Part shown: positions 25,493-33,889 of the stretch, piece after piece
How the letters are laid out: each line of letters opens with the position of its first letter
Numbering within the stretch: the stretch's first letter is position 1
DNA from: CAZGUG01 sp964529035
Lineage (GTDB): Bacteria > Bacillota > Clostridia > Ch29
NCBI GenBank assembly: GCA_964529035.1
Contig: CAZGUG010000010.1
Coordinates: 1-47,829, forward strand
Direction of reading: 5' to 3'
DNA length: 47,829 nucleotides
Notes under the pieces: model-generated
What the model saw: the letters and a program-made list of their open reading frames with translations, nothing else
What the model was told of the DNA's origin: nothing
Database searches by the model: none
Translations under genes and position numbers: made by a program

Positions 25493-25699
25493 ATGTCGAA
25501 AAAGGTTACAAAGGATATGACCATTGCCGAGGTGCTTATGCTGGACCGGGGCACGGCTTCAATATTTATGAAGCATGGAATGCACTGTATTGGCTGTCCC
25601 GCTTCTTCGGGAGAAAGCATTGAGCAGGCAAGCGCGGTACACGGCCTAAATGCCGATGATTTGCTTAAGGACCTGAATGAATATTTTGAAAAAAAATAA
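25493..25699 (+). CDS. DUF1858 domain protein, redox-disulfide type
   Basis: 68-residue protein. After ITKDMTIAEV-like sequence near the N-terminus comes MKHGMHCIGCPASSGESIEQA, whose CxxC and following serine/glycine turn match the hybrid-cluster-protein-associated redox disulfide family (a DUF1858 subgroup). A thiol-disulfide or metal-binding role is likely but unproven. AGGAGG at 25479-25484 sets the ATG; longer in-frame starts are rejected. It is monocistronic, with its own promoter and terminator. Confidence 0.88.
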   Translation: MSKKVTKDMTIAEVLMLDRGTASIFMKHGMHCIGCPASSGESIEQASAVHGLNADDLLKDLNEYFEKK

Positions 25700-25700
25700 G

Positions 25701-25726
25701 ACAGCCTCCGGGCTGTTTTATTTTTT
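25701..25726 (+). terminator. intrinsic terminator after the DUF1858 gene
   Basis: ACAGCC (25701-25706), loop TCCG, GGCTGT (25711-25716), then a T-rich tract. The 6-bp stem begins two bases after the stop codon. Confidence 0.82.
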
Positions 25727-25767
25727 ATGATCCGTTTATCCATCGGTTCTTGGGTAGAATTCGTTAT

Positions 25768-25796
25768 TTGACCGGGGCGCTGCACTCTGATAATAT
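25768..25796 (+). promoter_or_regulatory. candidate sigma-A promoter of the COG2509 flavoprotein gene
   Basis: TTGACC (25768-25773) and TAATAT (25791-25796) with a 17-base spacer. Transcription would start near 25803, shortly before the ribosome binding site GGAAAGGA. Confidence 0.5.
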
Positions 25797-25834
25797 ATTA
25801 TGGGATTCTACCTGTGGAAAGGAAGATGACGAAA

Positions 25835-27244
25835 ATGGCGCTTAAGGATAAATATGACGTTATTATCGTCGGGGCGGGGCCTGCGGGCATTTTTGCCGCA
25901 TTGGAGCTTGTTGCCTGCGGTAATTCGGATATACTGATGATTGATAAGGGAAGGAAGATAGACAGGCGCATTTGCCCCGCGCGACAGGGCAAATGTATGA
26001 ACTGCCGGCCCTGTTCAATAGTGAGCGGATGGGCGGGGGCGGGCGCTTTCAGCGACGGTAAGCTTTCACTGAGTCCCGAAGTGGGCGGCAATATAACCGA
26101 TTATATGTCCGAAGAGAAGGCGGAGGATTTAATAGAATATGCCGACGGTATTTATTTAAAATTTGGTGCCGGAACCGATGTACACGGGCTTAACGAAAAA
26201 AGAACGGAAGAACTGGTATATGAAGCTTCGAGATACGGCATCAAGCTTGTTCCCTGCCCGGTACGCCATCTGGGTACCGACAGGGCCTTTGATGTGTTAA
26301 GGTCGATGTATGAATATTTGACGGACAGGGGAGTGGAGTTTTGCGAACTGACAACCGCCGGGGATATACTCGTTTCCGATGGCAGGGCTGTGGGAGTGAG
26401 GATAAGCCGGAAAAACGGTGAAACACTGGACCTGATGGCCAACCATATTGTGGTTGCCCCCGGCAGGGGCGGAGCCGAGTGGCTGTCGCGGCAGGCTGCC
26501 CGGCTGGGGATTGCCACGAAAAACAATGCGGTGGATATCGGCGTCAGGGTAGAGGTGCCCAATTCGATTATGGACCATATTACCCGGGATCTTTATGAAG
26601 CCAAGCTTATATACTATTCGGATACCTTTGAAAACAGGGTCAGGACCTTTTGCATGAATCCCGGCGGGATTGTATCCGAAGAGCACTACGAAGAGGGCCT
26701 TGTAGTGGTAAACGGGCACAGTTATTCGGATCCGGGCCTCAGGACCGGTAACACGAATTTCGCACTGCTGGTTTCCACTACCTTTACCGAACCCTTCAAC
26801 CAGCCAATTGAATACGGTAAATATATTGCAAAGCTTGCAAATATGCTGACCGGCGGGGGAATAATGGTACAAAGGCTGGGGGATCTGCTTAAGGGGCGAA
26901 GAACCAGTCCCGACAGGCTGAATAAATCAACCACCATACCCTCCTTAAAGAGTGCCGTCCCGGGGGATTTGAGCTTTGTTCTTCCTGACAGGCATCTGAC
27001 TTCGCTGGTAGAGGCCCTTCGGGCCTTCGATAATCTTGCACCCAACCTTTATGCGAGAAACACGCTGCTTTACGGATGCGAGGTAAAATTCTACAGCAGC
27101 AAAATCGATGTGGACAATAGTTTTCAGGCCGGCATAAAAAACCTGTATACCATTGGCGACGGAGCGGGTATTACCAGGGGGCTTATGCAGGCGTCGCTTA
27201 CAGGAATAATTGTTGCAAGGGAAATAACAGGCATTAACGGATAA
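25835..27244 (+). CDS. FAD-dependent oxidoreductase (COG2509 family)
   Basis: Flavoprotein of about 469 residues. The N-terminus has the dinucleotide-binding VIIVGAGPAGIFAALEL. A cysteine cluster follows (CPARQGKCMNCRPC), with GWAGAGAFSDGKL. The C-terminal half closes the FAD fold with LYTIGDGAGITRGLMQAS. Physiological electron partners are unknown. The family is common and uncharacterised in anaerobic Bacillota. ATG 25835 has the better spacing from GGAAAGGA; ATG 25826 and GTG 25814 are alternatives. A MATE gene follows after 37 bases. Confidence 0.87.
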   Translation: MALKDKYDVIIVGAGPAGIFAALELVACGNSDILMIDKGRKIDRRICPARQGKCMNCRPCSIVSGWAGAGAFSDGKLSLSPEVGGNITDYMSEEKAEDLIEYADGIYLKFGAGTDVHGLNEKRTEELVYEASRYGIKLVPCPVRHLGTDRAFDVLRSMYEYLTDRGVEFCELTTAGDILVSDGRAVGVRISRKNGETLDLMANHIVVAPGRGGAEWLSRQAARLGIATKNNAVDIGVRVEVPNSIMDHITRDLYEAKLIYYSDTFENRVRTFCMNPGGIVSEEHYEEGLVVVNGHSYSDPGLRTGNTNFALLVSTTFTEPFNQPIEYGKYIAKLANMLTGGGIMVQRLGDLLKGRRTSPDRLNKSTTIPSLKSAVPGDLSFVLPDRHLTSLVEALRAFDNLAPNLYARNTLLYGCEVKFYSSKIDVDNSFQAGIKNLYTIGDGAGITRGLMQASLTGIIVAREITGING

Positions 27245-27281
27245 TATACAGCATAATGCTACAGAAGAAGGTGTGTAAAAA

Positions 27282-28679
27282 ATGAAAGGCGGACAGGGCG
27301 GTTACGATTTAACCAGGGGAAGCATGCTTCGGCATGTGATTTCCTTTTCTATACCCATGCTTCTTGGTAATTTACTGCAGGCGCTTTATAATACGGTGGA
27401 CAGCATATGGGTGGGAAGGTTTCTGGGGCCCAAGGCCCTGGGGGCGGTATCGGTAAGCTTCCCGATAATATTTGTATTGGTTTCGCTGGTGATGGGCACC
27501 ACCATGGGAGCCACTGTGCTGGTAGCACAGTATATGGGCGCAAAGCAGCTGGACATGGTAAAAAGGACAATAAACAATACCTTTGTGCTTCTTACCACTT
27601 CTGCTCTGGCAGTATCCGCGGTGGGGATAGCCTTTAACGAAAAAATTCTAAGGCTGATAAACACGCCTGAGGAAATAATGATTATGGCGTCCAGCTATCT
27701 CAATATTTTCCTGACGGGGCTTGTGTTCATGTTCGGCTATAATGCCATAAGCGCCATTTTGAGGGGGCTGGGGGATTCCAAAACGCCGCTTAAATTTCTG
27801 GTCATGTCCACGGCAATCAATATTCTGCTTGACCCGCTGCTTATACTTGGTATAGGGCCCTTTCCGAGGATGGAGATTGCCGGGGCGGCCCTTGCCACCA
27901 CCATAGCCCAGGGGGTATCCTTTTTTGTTGCCGTGGTATACCTGAACAGAAAAGATCATCTGATAAGCATTAATTTGAAAAATTTTGTGTTTGACAGGGT
28001 TATAACGGCAAAGACGGTGAAGATCGGTATCCCGTCCGGTATACAGATGTCGGTGGTATCGGTGGGTATGCTGGTGGTGAGCTCCCTGATAAACTCCTTT
28101 GGTACCGATACCGTTGCCACCTTCGGGATGGCTTCCAGACTGGACCAGTTTGCCATTATGCCTTCACAGTCAATTGCCATGGCCACATCGGCAATAGCCG
28201 GCCAGAATATAGGGGCTAACAAGCAAGAAAATGTAAGGGATACCGTCAAATGGGCAACCATACTGGCGGTAAGCATTTCAATCGTTTTGACGCTGATTGC
28301 CCAGCTAATGCCGGGGATGCTGCTGGGCCTGTTCACGTCGGATAATAAGGTGCTTGAGCAGGCAGTGGGGGCACTGCGGATTTTGAGCCTTGCTTACGTG
28401 TTCTCGGCAATAATGTTTGTAACAAACGGGTTTTTAAGGGGAGCGGGAGATACAATGGCAACAATGGTGCTTTCGATAACCTCGCTGTGGCTTATCAGGC
28501 TTCCCCTTGCCAGGGTGTTGTCGAAGATGCTGGGATTTGGCGCGAAGGGTATATGGATGGCAATTGTGATAAGCACCGTCATAAGCATGCTGATGAGCAG
28601 GATATACTATGCATCCGGCAGGTGGAAGAAAAAGAAGGTTGTGGAGCACATATCCGATGACCTGCAGCCGGAATCCTGA
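27282..28679 (+). CDS. MATE family efflux transporter
   Basis: 465-residue, 12-helix membrane transporter of the multidrug and toxin extrusion family. The N-terminal half has FSIPMLLGNLLQALYNTVDS and GRFLGPKALGAVSVSFPI; the C-terminal half has SSLINSFGTDTVATFGMASR and AIAGQNIGANK. These patterns are typical of Na+/H+-coupled MATE exporters of the DinF/NorM type in Clostridia. The substrate cannot be predicted. No terminator is visible before the tRNA-Lys promoter. Confidence 0.92.
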   Translation: MKGGQGGYDLTRGSMLRHVISFSIPMLLGNLLQALYNTVDSIWVGRFLGPKALGAVSVSFPIIFVLVSLVMGTTMGATVLVAQYMGAKQLDMVKRTINNTFVLLTTSALAVSAVGIAFNEKILRLINTPEEIMIMASSYLNIFLTGLVFMFGYNAISAILRGLGDSKTPLKFLVMSTAINILLDPLLILGIGPFPRMEIAGAALATTIAQGVSFFVAVVYLNRKDHLISINLKNFVFDRVITAKTVKIGIPSGIQMSVVSVGMLVVSSLINSFGTDTVATFGMASRLDQFAIMPSQSIAMATSAIAGQNIGANKQENVRDTVKWATILAVSISIVLTLIAQLMPGMLLGLFTSDNKVLEQAVGALRILSLAYVFSAIMFVTNGFLRGAGDTMATMVLSITSLWLIRLPLARVLSKMLGFGAKGIWMAIVISTVISMLMSRIYYASGRWKKKKVVEHISDDLQPES

Positions 28680-28711
28680 AATATTGGCGTATTTTGCCTG
28701 GCGGTTGTGTA

Positions 28712-28740
28712 TTGACACGGGGCCGGTTTTGGTTTAATAT
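28712..28740 (+). promoter_or_regulatory. promoter of tRNA-Lys
   Basis: Consensus TTGACA (28712-28717), 17-base spacer, TAATAT (28735-28740). The predicted start, near 28747, is 10 bases before the mature tRNA 5' end. Confidence 0.72.
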
Positions 28741-28756
28741 ATTCTAGTAACGCCAA

Positions 28757-28832
28757 GACTCATTAGCTCAGTTGGTAGAGCACCTGACTCTTAATCAGGG
28801 TGTCCAGGGTTCGAGTCCCTGATGGGTCACCA
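28757..28832 (+). tRNA. tRNA-Lys (anticodon CTT)
   Basis: The acceptor GACTCAT (28757-28763) pairs with ATGGGTC (28822-28828). The D-arm TAGCTCAGTTGGTAGAGCA and T-loop GGTTCGAGTCC are intact. The anticodon loop CTCTTAA between CCTGA and TCAGG gives CTT. A discriminator A and encoded CCA (28830-28832) close the gene. Confidence 0.97.
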
Positions 28833-28840
28833 TCTTCTCG

Positions 28841-28876
28841 CCGTTGACTGTCGTTTTGACAGCAACGGATTTTTTT
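28841..28876 (+). terminator. intrinsic terminator after tRNA-Lys
   Basis: CCGTTG (28841-28846) pairs with CAACGG (28863-28868), and CTGTC pairs with GACAG inside, with one bulged A and a GTTTT loop. A seven-T tract follows at 28870-28876. Confidence 0.88.
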
Positions 28877-28958
28877 GTGCCTGCAAACCGAAACGCCGGT
28901 CAAAACCAAAGCTCCGGTCAAAAAAGATTGTGCGGGCACGGATTTTGGCAAAAAGGCT

Positions 28959-28987
28959 TGACACGACCGTGCAGTCGCAATTATAAT
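28959..28987 (+). promoter_or_regulatory. consensus sigma-A promoter of tRNA-Asp-tRNA-Thr
   Basis: Perfect TTGACA (28959-28964), 17-base spacer, perfect TATAAT (28982-28987). It is the strongest promoter match in the window, as expected for stable RNA. Confidence 0.9.
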
Positions 28988-29017
28988 TACTATGTCCCAT
29001 GATTTGCTGCCAGATGC

Positions 29018-29094
29018 GGCCCGGTAGTTCAGATGGTTAGAATGCCAGCCTGTCACGCTGGAGGTCGAGGGTTCGAGTCCCTTCCGGGTCGCCA
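29018..29094 (+). tRNA. tRNA-Asp (anticodon GTC)
   Basis: The acceptor GGCCCGG pairs with CCGGGTC, one pair being G-U. The anticodon loop CTGTCAC between CCAGC and GCTGG gives GTC. The T-loop GGTTCGAGTCC is present, and discriminator G and encoded CCA end the gene. Confidence 0.97.
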
Positions 29095-29097
29095 TAT

Positions 29098-29173
29098 GCT
29101 GGTGTAGCTCAATCGGTAGAGCAGCTGATTTGTAATCAGCAGGTTGCGGGTTCGAGTCCCATCACCAGCTCCA
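29098..29173 (+). tRNA. tRNA-Thr (anticodon TGT)
   Basis: The acceptor GCTGGTG pairs with CACCAGC. The anticodon loop TTTGTAA between GCTGA and TCAGC gives TGT. The T-loop GGTTCGAGTCC, discriminator T and encoded CCA are present. It lies three bases after tRNA-Asp and shares its promoter. Confidence 0.97.
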
Positions 29174-29180
29174 TTTGCTA

Positions 29181-29213
29181 AAAAAACCTTTACTTGAAAT
29201 GTAAAGGTTTTTT
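29181..29213 (+). terminator. intrinsic terminator after tRNA-Thr
   Basis: AAAAAACCTTTAC (29181-29193) pairs perfectly over 13 bp with GTAAAGGTTTTTT (29201-29213), with a 7-base loop. The T-rich 3' arm serves as the release tract. Beyond it, 29214-29376 is AT-rich noncoding sequence that should hold the promoter of the next gene. CATACCAT (29258-29265) resembles a sigma-E -10 but is not convincing. Confidence 0.92.
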
Positions 29214-29376
29214 GATTTTGTGTCTGAAAATAAATTTTATACACGGATATTCAATAGACATACCATAGATTACAAATATATTACAGCGAAAGATTCAGGG
29301 AACAGTTTTAAAGACCTTCAGTCAAACAAAATAAGAACACTTTATATGAAAGCTGAACTGAGGGGAGATGATTATT

Positions 29377-30177
29377 ATGAAAAAGAGGATAGCAGTATTG
29401 ACTGCAGCGGTAATGCTGCTGACAGTGATTGTGTCGGCAAGTGCTTTGGCGGAGCAGGATATCCGCATTAAGGTAAACGGGGAATGGGTGGTAACCGACC
29501 AAGCACCCTTTATCGAAAATGACCGTACCTTGGTGCCTGTGAGGGGCATTTTTGAAAAACTGGGTGCAGAAGTTAAATGGAAGCAGCAAGAGCAGTTGGC
29601 TGAAATAACTGCCGAGAACATGTCGGTTTTGCTGAACTTAGGGCAGGATACGGCAACCATAATAAGAGACCGAAGTCCTGAACCCCTGACAGAAACGATA
29701 CAGCTGGAAGTACCCGCCCGGCTTGTCGGAGACAGGATCTTTCTACCGGTACGGTTTGTTGTTGAAACACTGGGAGGCGAAATTGGATGGGACGGTTTAG
29801 GCCGTGTGGTAAACATAATGACGCCTGACCTGCAGCCTGTTGGTTACCAGGTGGTTTCACCGCAACAGATTTATGAAGACGAAGACCTGTATTCCTGGTA
29901 CGAGTCCAACCGAAAAACCAAAGGTTTTCATATAATCAGTGCAGACGGGGAGACTTATGTACTCGTATCGGCCGGCGAAAAACCAACCGGCGGATACAGT
30001 CTGGATGTCAGGGGAGTGTACCTGGAAGAATCCCAAACCCTGCTGGTAAAAGCGGATGTTAATTCCCCGGCACCCGATATGATGGTCATACAGGTTTTAA
30101 CCTATCCCGGTTTATTAATCAGGATTGACAAGGAAGGGTCCTTTGAGGTGAAGGGCGAGTTAAAATTAACCAAATAA
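29377..30177 (+). CDS. secreted stalk-domain protein with C-terminal PrcB-like domain
   Basis: 266-residue exported protein. A signal peptide (about 1-27, ending SASALA) precedes a copper-amine-oxidase N-terminal-type stalk domain. Stalk repeats are IKVNGEWVVTD, DRTLVPVRGIFEKLGAEVKW and FLPVRFVVETLGGEIGWDG. Residues about 180-250 then resemble the PrcB protease-complex domain (GEKPTGGYSLDV, then VIQVLTYPGLLIRI). PrcB-type proteins affect surface proteases in spirochaetes; a role in modulating secreted proteases here is inference. GGGGAG precedes ATG 29377. It is convergent with dnaC, with only 4 bases between and no terminator. Confidence 0.78.
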   Translation: MKKRIAVLTAAVMLLTVIVSASALAEQDIRIKVNGEWVVTDQAPFIENDRTLVPVRGIFEKLGAEVKWKQQEQLAEITAENMSVLLNLGQDTATIIRDRSPEPLTETIQLEVPARLVGDRIFLPVRFVVETLGGEIGWDGLGRVVNIMTPDLQPVGYQVVSPQQIYEDEDLYSWYESNRKTKGFHIISADGETYVLVSAGEKPTGGYSLDVRGVYLEESQTLLVKADVNSPAPDMMVIQVLTYPGLLIRIDKEGSFEVKGELKLTK

Positions 30178-30181
30178 GGCT

Positions 30182-31159
30182 TTACATCATTCTCAAATCA
30201 CGGCCGTAAAACTCCAAAGCCCTGTAGTGGGCGGATATCCTGGAGAAAACCCTCTGGCCGTAGGTTTCTACCAGTTCCCCCGGCTGAAGGTTTGTGGAAA
30301 TTATGGTTTTTTTCCGCTCCAGCAGCCGGGTGTTTACGATATTGAACAGCTCGGAGGTGGTAAAGCTGTTTGTCAGCTCGGTTCCCAGGTCGTCTATTAT
30401 CAGAAGGTCACAGGTCAGAATAAAGTCAAGCTGATCCCGGGCCATCTGGCTCTCGGACGGCCTGAACCGATATTCTTCCAGTATTTTAAACAGTTTGAAG
30501 GCGGTAAGGTATAAAACCGGTTTTCCCTTATCCAGAAGTTTCTTGGCGATGCAGTTGCAGAGAAAAGTTTTTCCCAGCCCGTTGCTGCCGTAAAAAAGCA
30601 GGTTATCACCGTTGTCATGGTCAAAATTATGCACAAAGCTTTCACAGCGGCTCAAAATATCCAGCATGTTCTGTTTGGGCGTCTTTGAATGGCCCTTAAC
30701 CTTTTGGTCCGAAAATAGGTCTATGTCAAAGGTGCCGAAGTTTTCCCTGGACAGGACGCTGCCGAGATTGGACTGCCGGTAGGCGCTGCTTATCAGCCTT
30801 TGCTTGAAGCAGGCGCATTTTTTATGCCCTATGTAACCGGTATCTTGGCAGTGGCGGCATTCATACCTGATATCCAGGTAATCTGCAGGATAACCGTGTT
30901 CTTTGAGCAGCGAAACCTTTTCTTCCTTCAGCTGCGCGATTTTTTGCTCCATGGCCTCCAGGTATTCCTGCTGTGAAGCGGCATCCAAACCAAGGGAGTA
31001 GGAGGTGCACTCCAGACCCATCTTGCTGATACTGTCGTCTATTTCCATTATTCGTGGGATGGCCCGGTACACTTCTTTTTGTCTTGTCTTTTTATCCTCC
31101 TTTGCCTTGTCCTGTAAAGCCTGGTATTCAATCAAAATTTCACTGACTGTCCTTTTCAT
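30182..31159 (-). CDS. dnaC: helicase loader-like ATP-binding protein (DnaC/DnaI family)
   Basis: 325-residue AAA+ protein expected to load the DnaB helicase. The N-terminal half is helical and ends in a putative zinc motif (CRHCQDTGYIGHKKCACF). The ATPase domain has GSNGLGKT (Walker A), LLIIDDLGTE (Walker B), STNLQPGEL (sensor 1) and ERKKTII. It is downstream of and probably cotranscribed with dnaD (19-base gap). IstB-like transposition ATPases share this fold, but the dnaD partner argues for replication. Confidence 0.88.
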   Translation of the reverse strand: MKRTVSEILIEYQALQDKAKEDKKTRQKEVYRAIPRIMEIDDSISKMGLECTSYSLGLDAASQQEYLEAMEQKIAQLKEEKVSLLKEHGYPADYLDIRYECRHCQDTGYIGHKKCACFKQRLISSAYRQSNLGSVLSRENFGTFDIDLFSDQKVKGHSKTPKQNMLDILSRCESFVHNFDHDNGDNLLFYGSNGLGKTFLCNCIAKKLLDKGKPVLYLTAFKLFKILEEYRFRPSESQMARDQLDFILTCDLLIIDDLGTELTNSFTTSELFNIVNTRLLERKKTIISTNLQPGELVETYGQRVFSRISAHYRALEFYGRDLRMM

Positions 31160-31178
31160 ATTAACCCCTTCTCAAGTA

Positions 31179-32210
31179 TTAAGCGTCTTTGTGTTTGTTC
31201 AGTATTTCCTTAAGCTGTTCGTTGGTAAGCTTCAGTGCAGGCTGGTCATAGTTGTGGAACCTGTTTTTTGCCGTTTTGCGCCTGGTGCGTTTGGCTTCCC
31301 TGTCATCACCGGGGATGTCCTCAACAGACCGTATATTGTCCCTGTGCCACCGGGAAAGGATGCCGTCTATATAGTTCAGGGAAGGATTGGCCGTTTGTAT
31401 TATGGCGGCGTCACAGGCCTTCAGTATCACGTCCACTGGCATATTGTACACGTCAAACCATTTGTCTATGAATTCCTTCTCTATTTTTGAAGGATTTTTG
31501 TTTCTGCCCATGGCTTTCATTACCTTTTTGTACCGACTGTATTTCATATCGGTTGTTTCCAGGTGCTCTGCAAGCTTTTCGACGGTATTTATATTGTTGT
31601 CGTACCAGCTGCTTATTACTGTGTTTATATATTTTAAATTCTTAACCCCTCTTTTTTCAACCGAGTACCGGAAGGCTTCCTCTATTATTTCCGGAGCCAT
31701 TTTGAAATCGTACAGCCATTCCAGGCATTTAAGGCTTTCGGTGGGGTTTAACGGCCTGCACATAATCTGCTGGATTTCGTTAAACATGTCCCTTATCCCG
31801 TCATCCTGCATTGCCTGGACCAGGTCCGAGGGCGAATAATAGGAATTCTGCGCAATATCGGCGGACCGGTTTGATATGCCGCTGTAATTGTCTATGTACA
31901 GCTGTTTCAGGCTAAGAAACTCAACAGAAAACTCTTGTTTATCGTCCTTTAAATAGTGTTTTTTGATTATACCCTTATCTTCCCAGTAATCCCAGGCCTT
32001 TATAACATCCGATGGCAGAAGCCCAAGAGTCCGTGCCAGGTTTTCGTTGGTAATGCCGGCGTTCGGATCGGGGCTGCAGGCGTATTTATATCCCAAAAGA
32101 TAAACTTTAACAAAATTACCATCGGCGGAAGGCATGAAGGCATCCAGAAATATGTTCTCTACCGGAGTATCTTCAATATCAATGCTGGTTTTTCCCTTAA
32201 TAAATTGCAT
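31179..32210 (-). CDS. dnaD: DnaD domain protein (replication initiation)
   Basis: 343-residue primosomal protein. A winged-helix-like N-terminal region is followed by two DnaD C-terminal (DnaB_2) domains. Each ends with the YxxxIxxxW pattern: YINTVISSWYDNNI and YIDGILSRWHRDNI. DnaD acts with the loader to bring DnaB to DNA in Bacillota. ATG 32210 is chosen because GGAGTGAT lies directly upstream on the coding strand; an earlier ATG five codons upstream overlaps that site. Confidence 0.88.
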   Translation of the reverse strand: MQFIKGKTSIDIEDTPVENIFLDAFMPSADGNFVKVYLLGYKYACSPDPNAGITNENLARTLGLLPSDVIKAWDYWEDKGIIKKHYLKDDKQEFSVEFLSLKQLYIDNYSGISNRSADIAQNSYYSPSDLVQAMQDDGIRDMFNEIQQIMCRPLNPTESLKCLEWLYDFKMAPEIIEEAFRYSVEKRGVKNLKYINTVISSWYDNNINTVEKLAEHLETTDMKYSRYKKVMKAMGRNKNPSKIEKEFIDKWFDVYNMPVDVILKACDAAIIQTANPSLNYIDGILSRWHRDNIRSVEDIPGDDREAKRTRRKTAKNRFHNYDQPALKLTNEQLKEILNKHKDA

Positions 32211-32246
32211 ATTATCACTCCGCATACAATTTATATCTGCATACCC

Positions 32247-32255
32247 ATTATAACA
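32247..32255 (-). promoter_or_regulatory. extended -10 promoter of dnaD-dnaC
   Basis: On the minus strand TGT-TATAAT is an extended -10 (TGN plus TATAAT at 32247-32252), 37 bases before the dnaD start. No good -35 is seen. The remaining gap to 32318 must also hold the divergent M1 peptidase promoter, which I could not assign. Confidence 0.45.
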
Positions 32256-32318
32256 TAATAGTTATTACCCTTCCTACTGTGACATAAAAATATTATAGAT
32301 ATACGGGGAGGGGTAAGA

Positions 32319-33800
32319 GTGAAAAGAATTGTTGTTCTTGTATTGCTGGCGGCGGTGCTATTGACATCCTGCAGTTTTTTTGCAGACAGCAAAGCCGTGG
32401 TTTGGGATTTTCCTGTAGAGGCTACGGTGGTAAATGAGTACAGTATAAACTGCTATTTTGACGAAGTGGAAAAACTGCTCAAGGGATATGAATGCCTGAC
32501 ATATTATAATAACGGGGAGACCATCCTGGAGGATATATATATGCATTTGTATCCCAATGCCTTTGAAAACCCGGATACGGTCCCCTTCGAACCGATGGAG
32601 CTGTTGGAAGCATATCCGCTCGGTTTTGATACCGGTTTTATCAATATAGACAGTGTCAGGATAGAAGGAAGGGAGGGAGACTGGGAATACAGGGACGGCG
32701 GGAGGCAGGTTTTGAGGGTTAAACTGCCCGAGCCTTTGGGGCCCGGTGACTTTGTAGTGCTGGATATAAGTTTTACCGTCAAGTTCCCCAGGTGCCACGG
32801 GCGCTTCGGATATGGAGAAAACACGGTTAAGGCTGCCAACTGGTATCCGATTGCGGCTGTCTTTGACCAGAACGGCTGGAATCTGGACCCCTATTATGCC
32901 GTAGGGGACCCTTTCTACAGCGATATCTCTGATTATCTTGTAAAGCTGGTACTTCCAAAGCACTATACCGTTGCTGCCACGGGGGAGATCATAAAGGACA
33001 AAAAATTCGATAAGGACAACAGGGAATGGATCATAAGGGCGGAAATGGTAAGGGACTTTGCATGGATTGCCAGCGGCAGCTTTGGGGTCAGCAGTAAAAA
33101 GGTTGGCGGTACAACGGTAAAATCCTATTATTTTGACAGGGCGGCGGGAAGAAAGGCCCTTGAAGTTGCCGCTGATGCACTGGAAGTATTCAACGAATGT
33201 TTCGGCAGGTACCCATACAGAACCTATTCGGTTGTGGCGGCGGATTTTTTTGTAGGGGGAATGGAGTATCCAAATCTTGTTTTAATTAGCAAAGAGTTAT
33301 ATAATAATGAAGGATTGTTCAGCCTTGAGTACATAACCGCCCATGAGACCGCCCACCAGTGGTGGTACGGTGTGGTTGGCAGCAACCAGTCAAGGGAGGC
33401 CTGGCTTGATGAAGGGTTGACCGAGTATTCCACAATTCTCTATTATGAGAAAAAATACGGCCCTGATACAGCCGACGGACTTTTGGAAAATATGGTGAGA
33501 AGAAGATATAACGAGTACATACGGGCAAACGAAACCGGTGATGTAAAGATATCCGGACAGCTGGAAGAATACAGCGATTCCGAGCAGTACCATGCCCTCG
33601 TTTACTGCGGCGGAGCTATGATATTCCATAATCTCAGGAGGATTATGGGGGACGAGGATTTTTTTGAGGCACTGCAGGTTTATTATAGAAATTTTGCCTT
33701 CGGGAATGCGACCATCGGTGATTTTATAGGGGTTGTTGACAGCATAAGTCCAGTGGATTTGGATGATAGAATCCGTGAATGGCTTGAACTGGGCGTTTGA
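32319..33800 (+). CDS. M1 family metallopeptidase, lipoprotein
   Basis: 493-residue predicted lipoprotein with signal and lipobox LLTSC near residue 18. The gluzincin catalytic core is HETAHQWW (His342, Glu343, His346) with the third ligand Glu365, giving HExxH-x18-E as in M1 aminopeptidases. The exopeptidase motif appears as GGMEYP, the form common in bacterial M1-like surface enzymes. The N-terminal beta domain has VVLDISFTVKFP. Likely an extracellular aminopeptidase. GTG 32319 follows GGGGAGGGG. It is divergent from dnaD. Confidence 0.88.
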   Translation: MKRIVVLVLLAAVLLTSCSFFADSKAVVWDFPVEATVVNEYSINCYFDEVEKLLKGYECLTYYNNGETILEDIYMHLYPNAFENPDTVPFEPMELLEAYPLGFDTGFINIDSVRIEGREGDWEYRDGGRQVLRVKLPEPLGPGDFVVLDISFTVKFPRCHGRFGYGENTVKAANWYPIAAVFDQNGWNLDPYYAVGDPFYSDISDYLVKLVLPKHYTVAATGEIIKDKKFDKDNREWIIRAEMVRDFAWIASGSFGVSSKKVGGTTVKSYYFDRAAGRKALEVAADALEVFNECFGRYPYRTYSVVAADFFVGGMEYPNLVLISKELYNNEGLFSLEYITAHETAHQWWYGVVGSNQSREAWLDEGLTEYSTILYYEKKYGPDTADGLLENMVRRRYNEYIRANETGDVKISGQLEEYSDSEQYHALVYCGGAMIFHNLRRIMGDEDFFEALQVYYRNFAFGNATIGDFIGVVDSISPVDLDDRIREWLELGV

Positions 33801-33889
33801 GCTTTTATTGGAAAAATGCATAAAAAGTGTACATAGGCAGATAATGATGTTGAAAGCATCTGTAAGCAGTGATGGAAAGGAGACAAATG

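Noticed and set aside
28880..28925. Two CCGGTCAAAA copies between tRNA-Lys and tRNA-Asp
   Set aside because: Short direct repeat without symmetry or a known function; likely chance.
28757..29173. tRNA cluster considered as an integration hotspot
   Set aside because: No duplicated tRNA 3' end, integrase or foreign gene is found next to it.
29251..29265. CATACCAT considered as a sigma-E -10 for the stalk-PrcB gene
   Set aside because: Only the -10 part is persuasive; the -35 is too weak to call and it lies over 100 bases from the start codon.
30182..32210. dnaC-dnaD pair considered as a phage or IstB-type mobile element remnant
   Set aside because: No transposase, integrase, inverted repeats or attachment site is visible; tandem DnaD domains plus a DnaI/DnaC-like loader are normal chromosomal replication genes in Clostridia.
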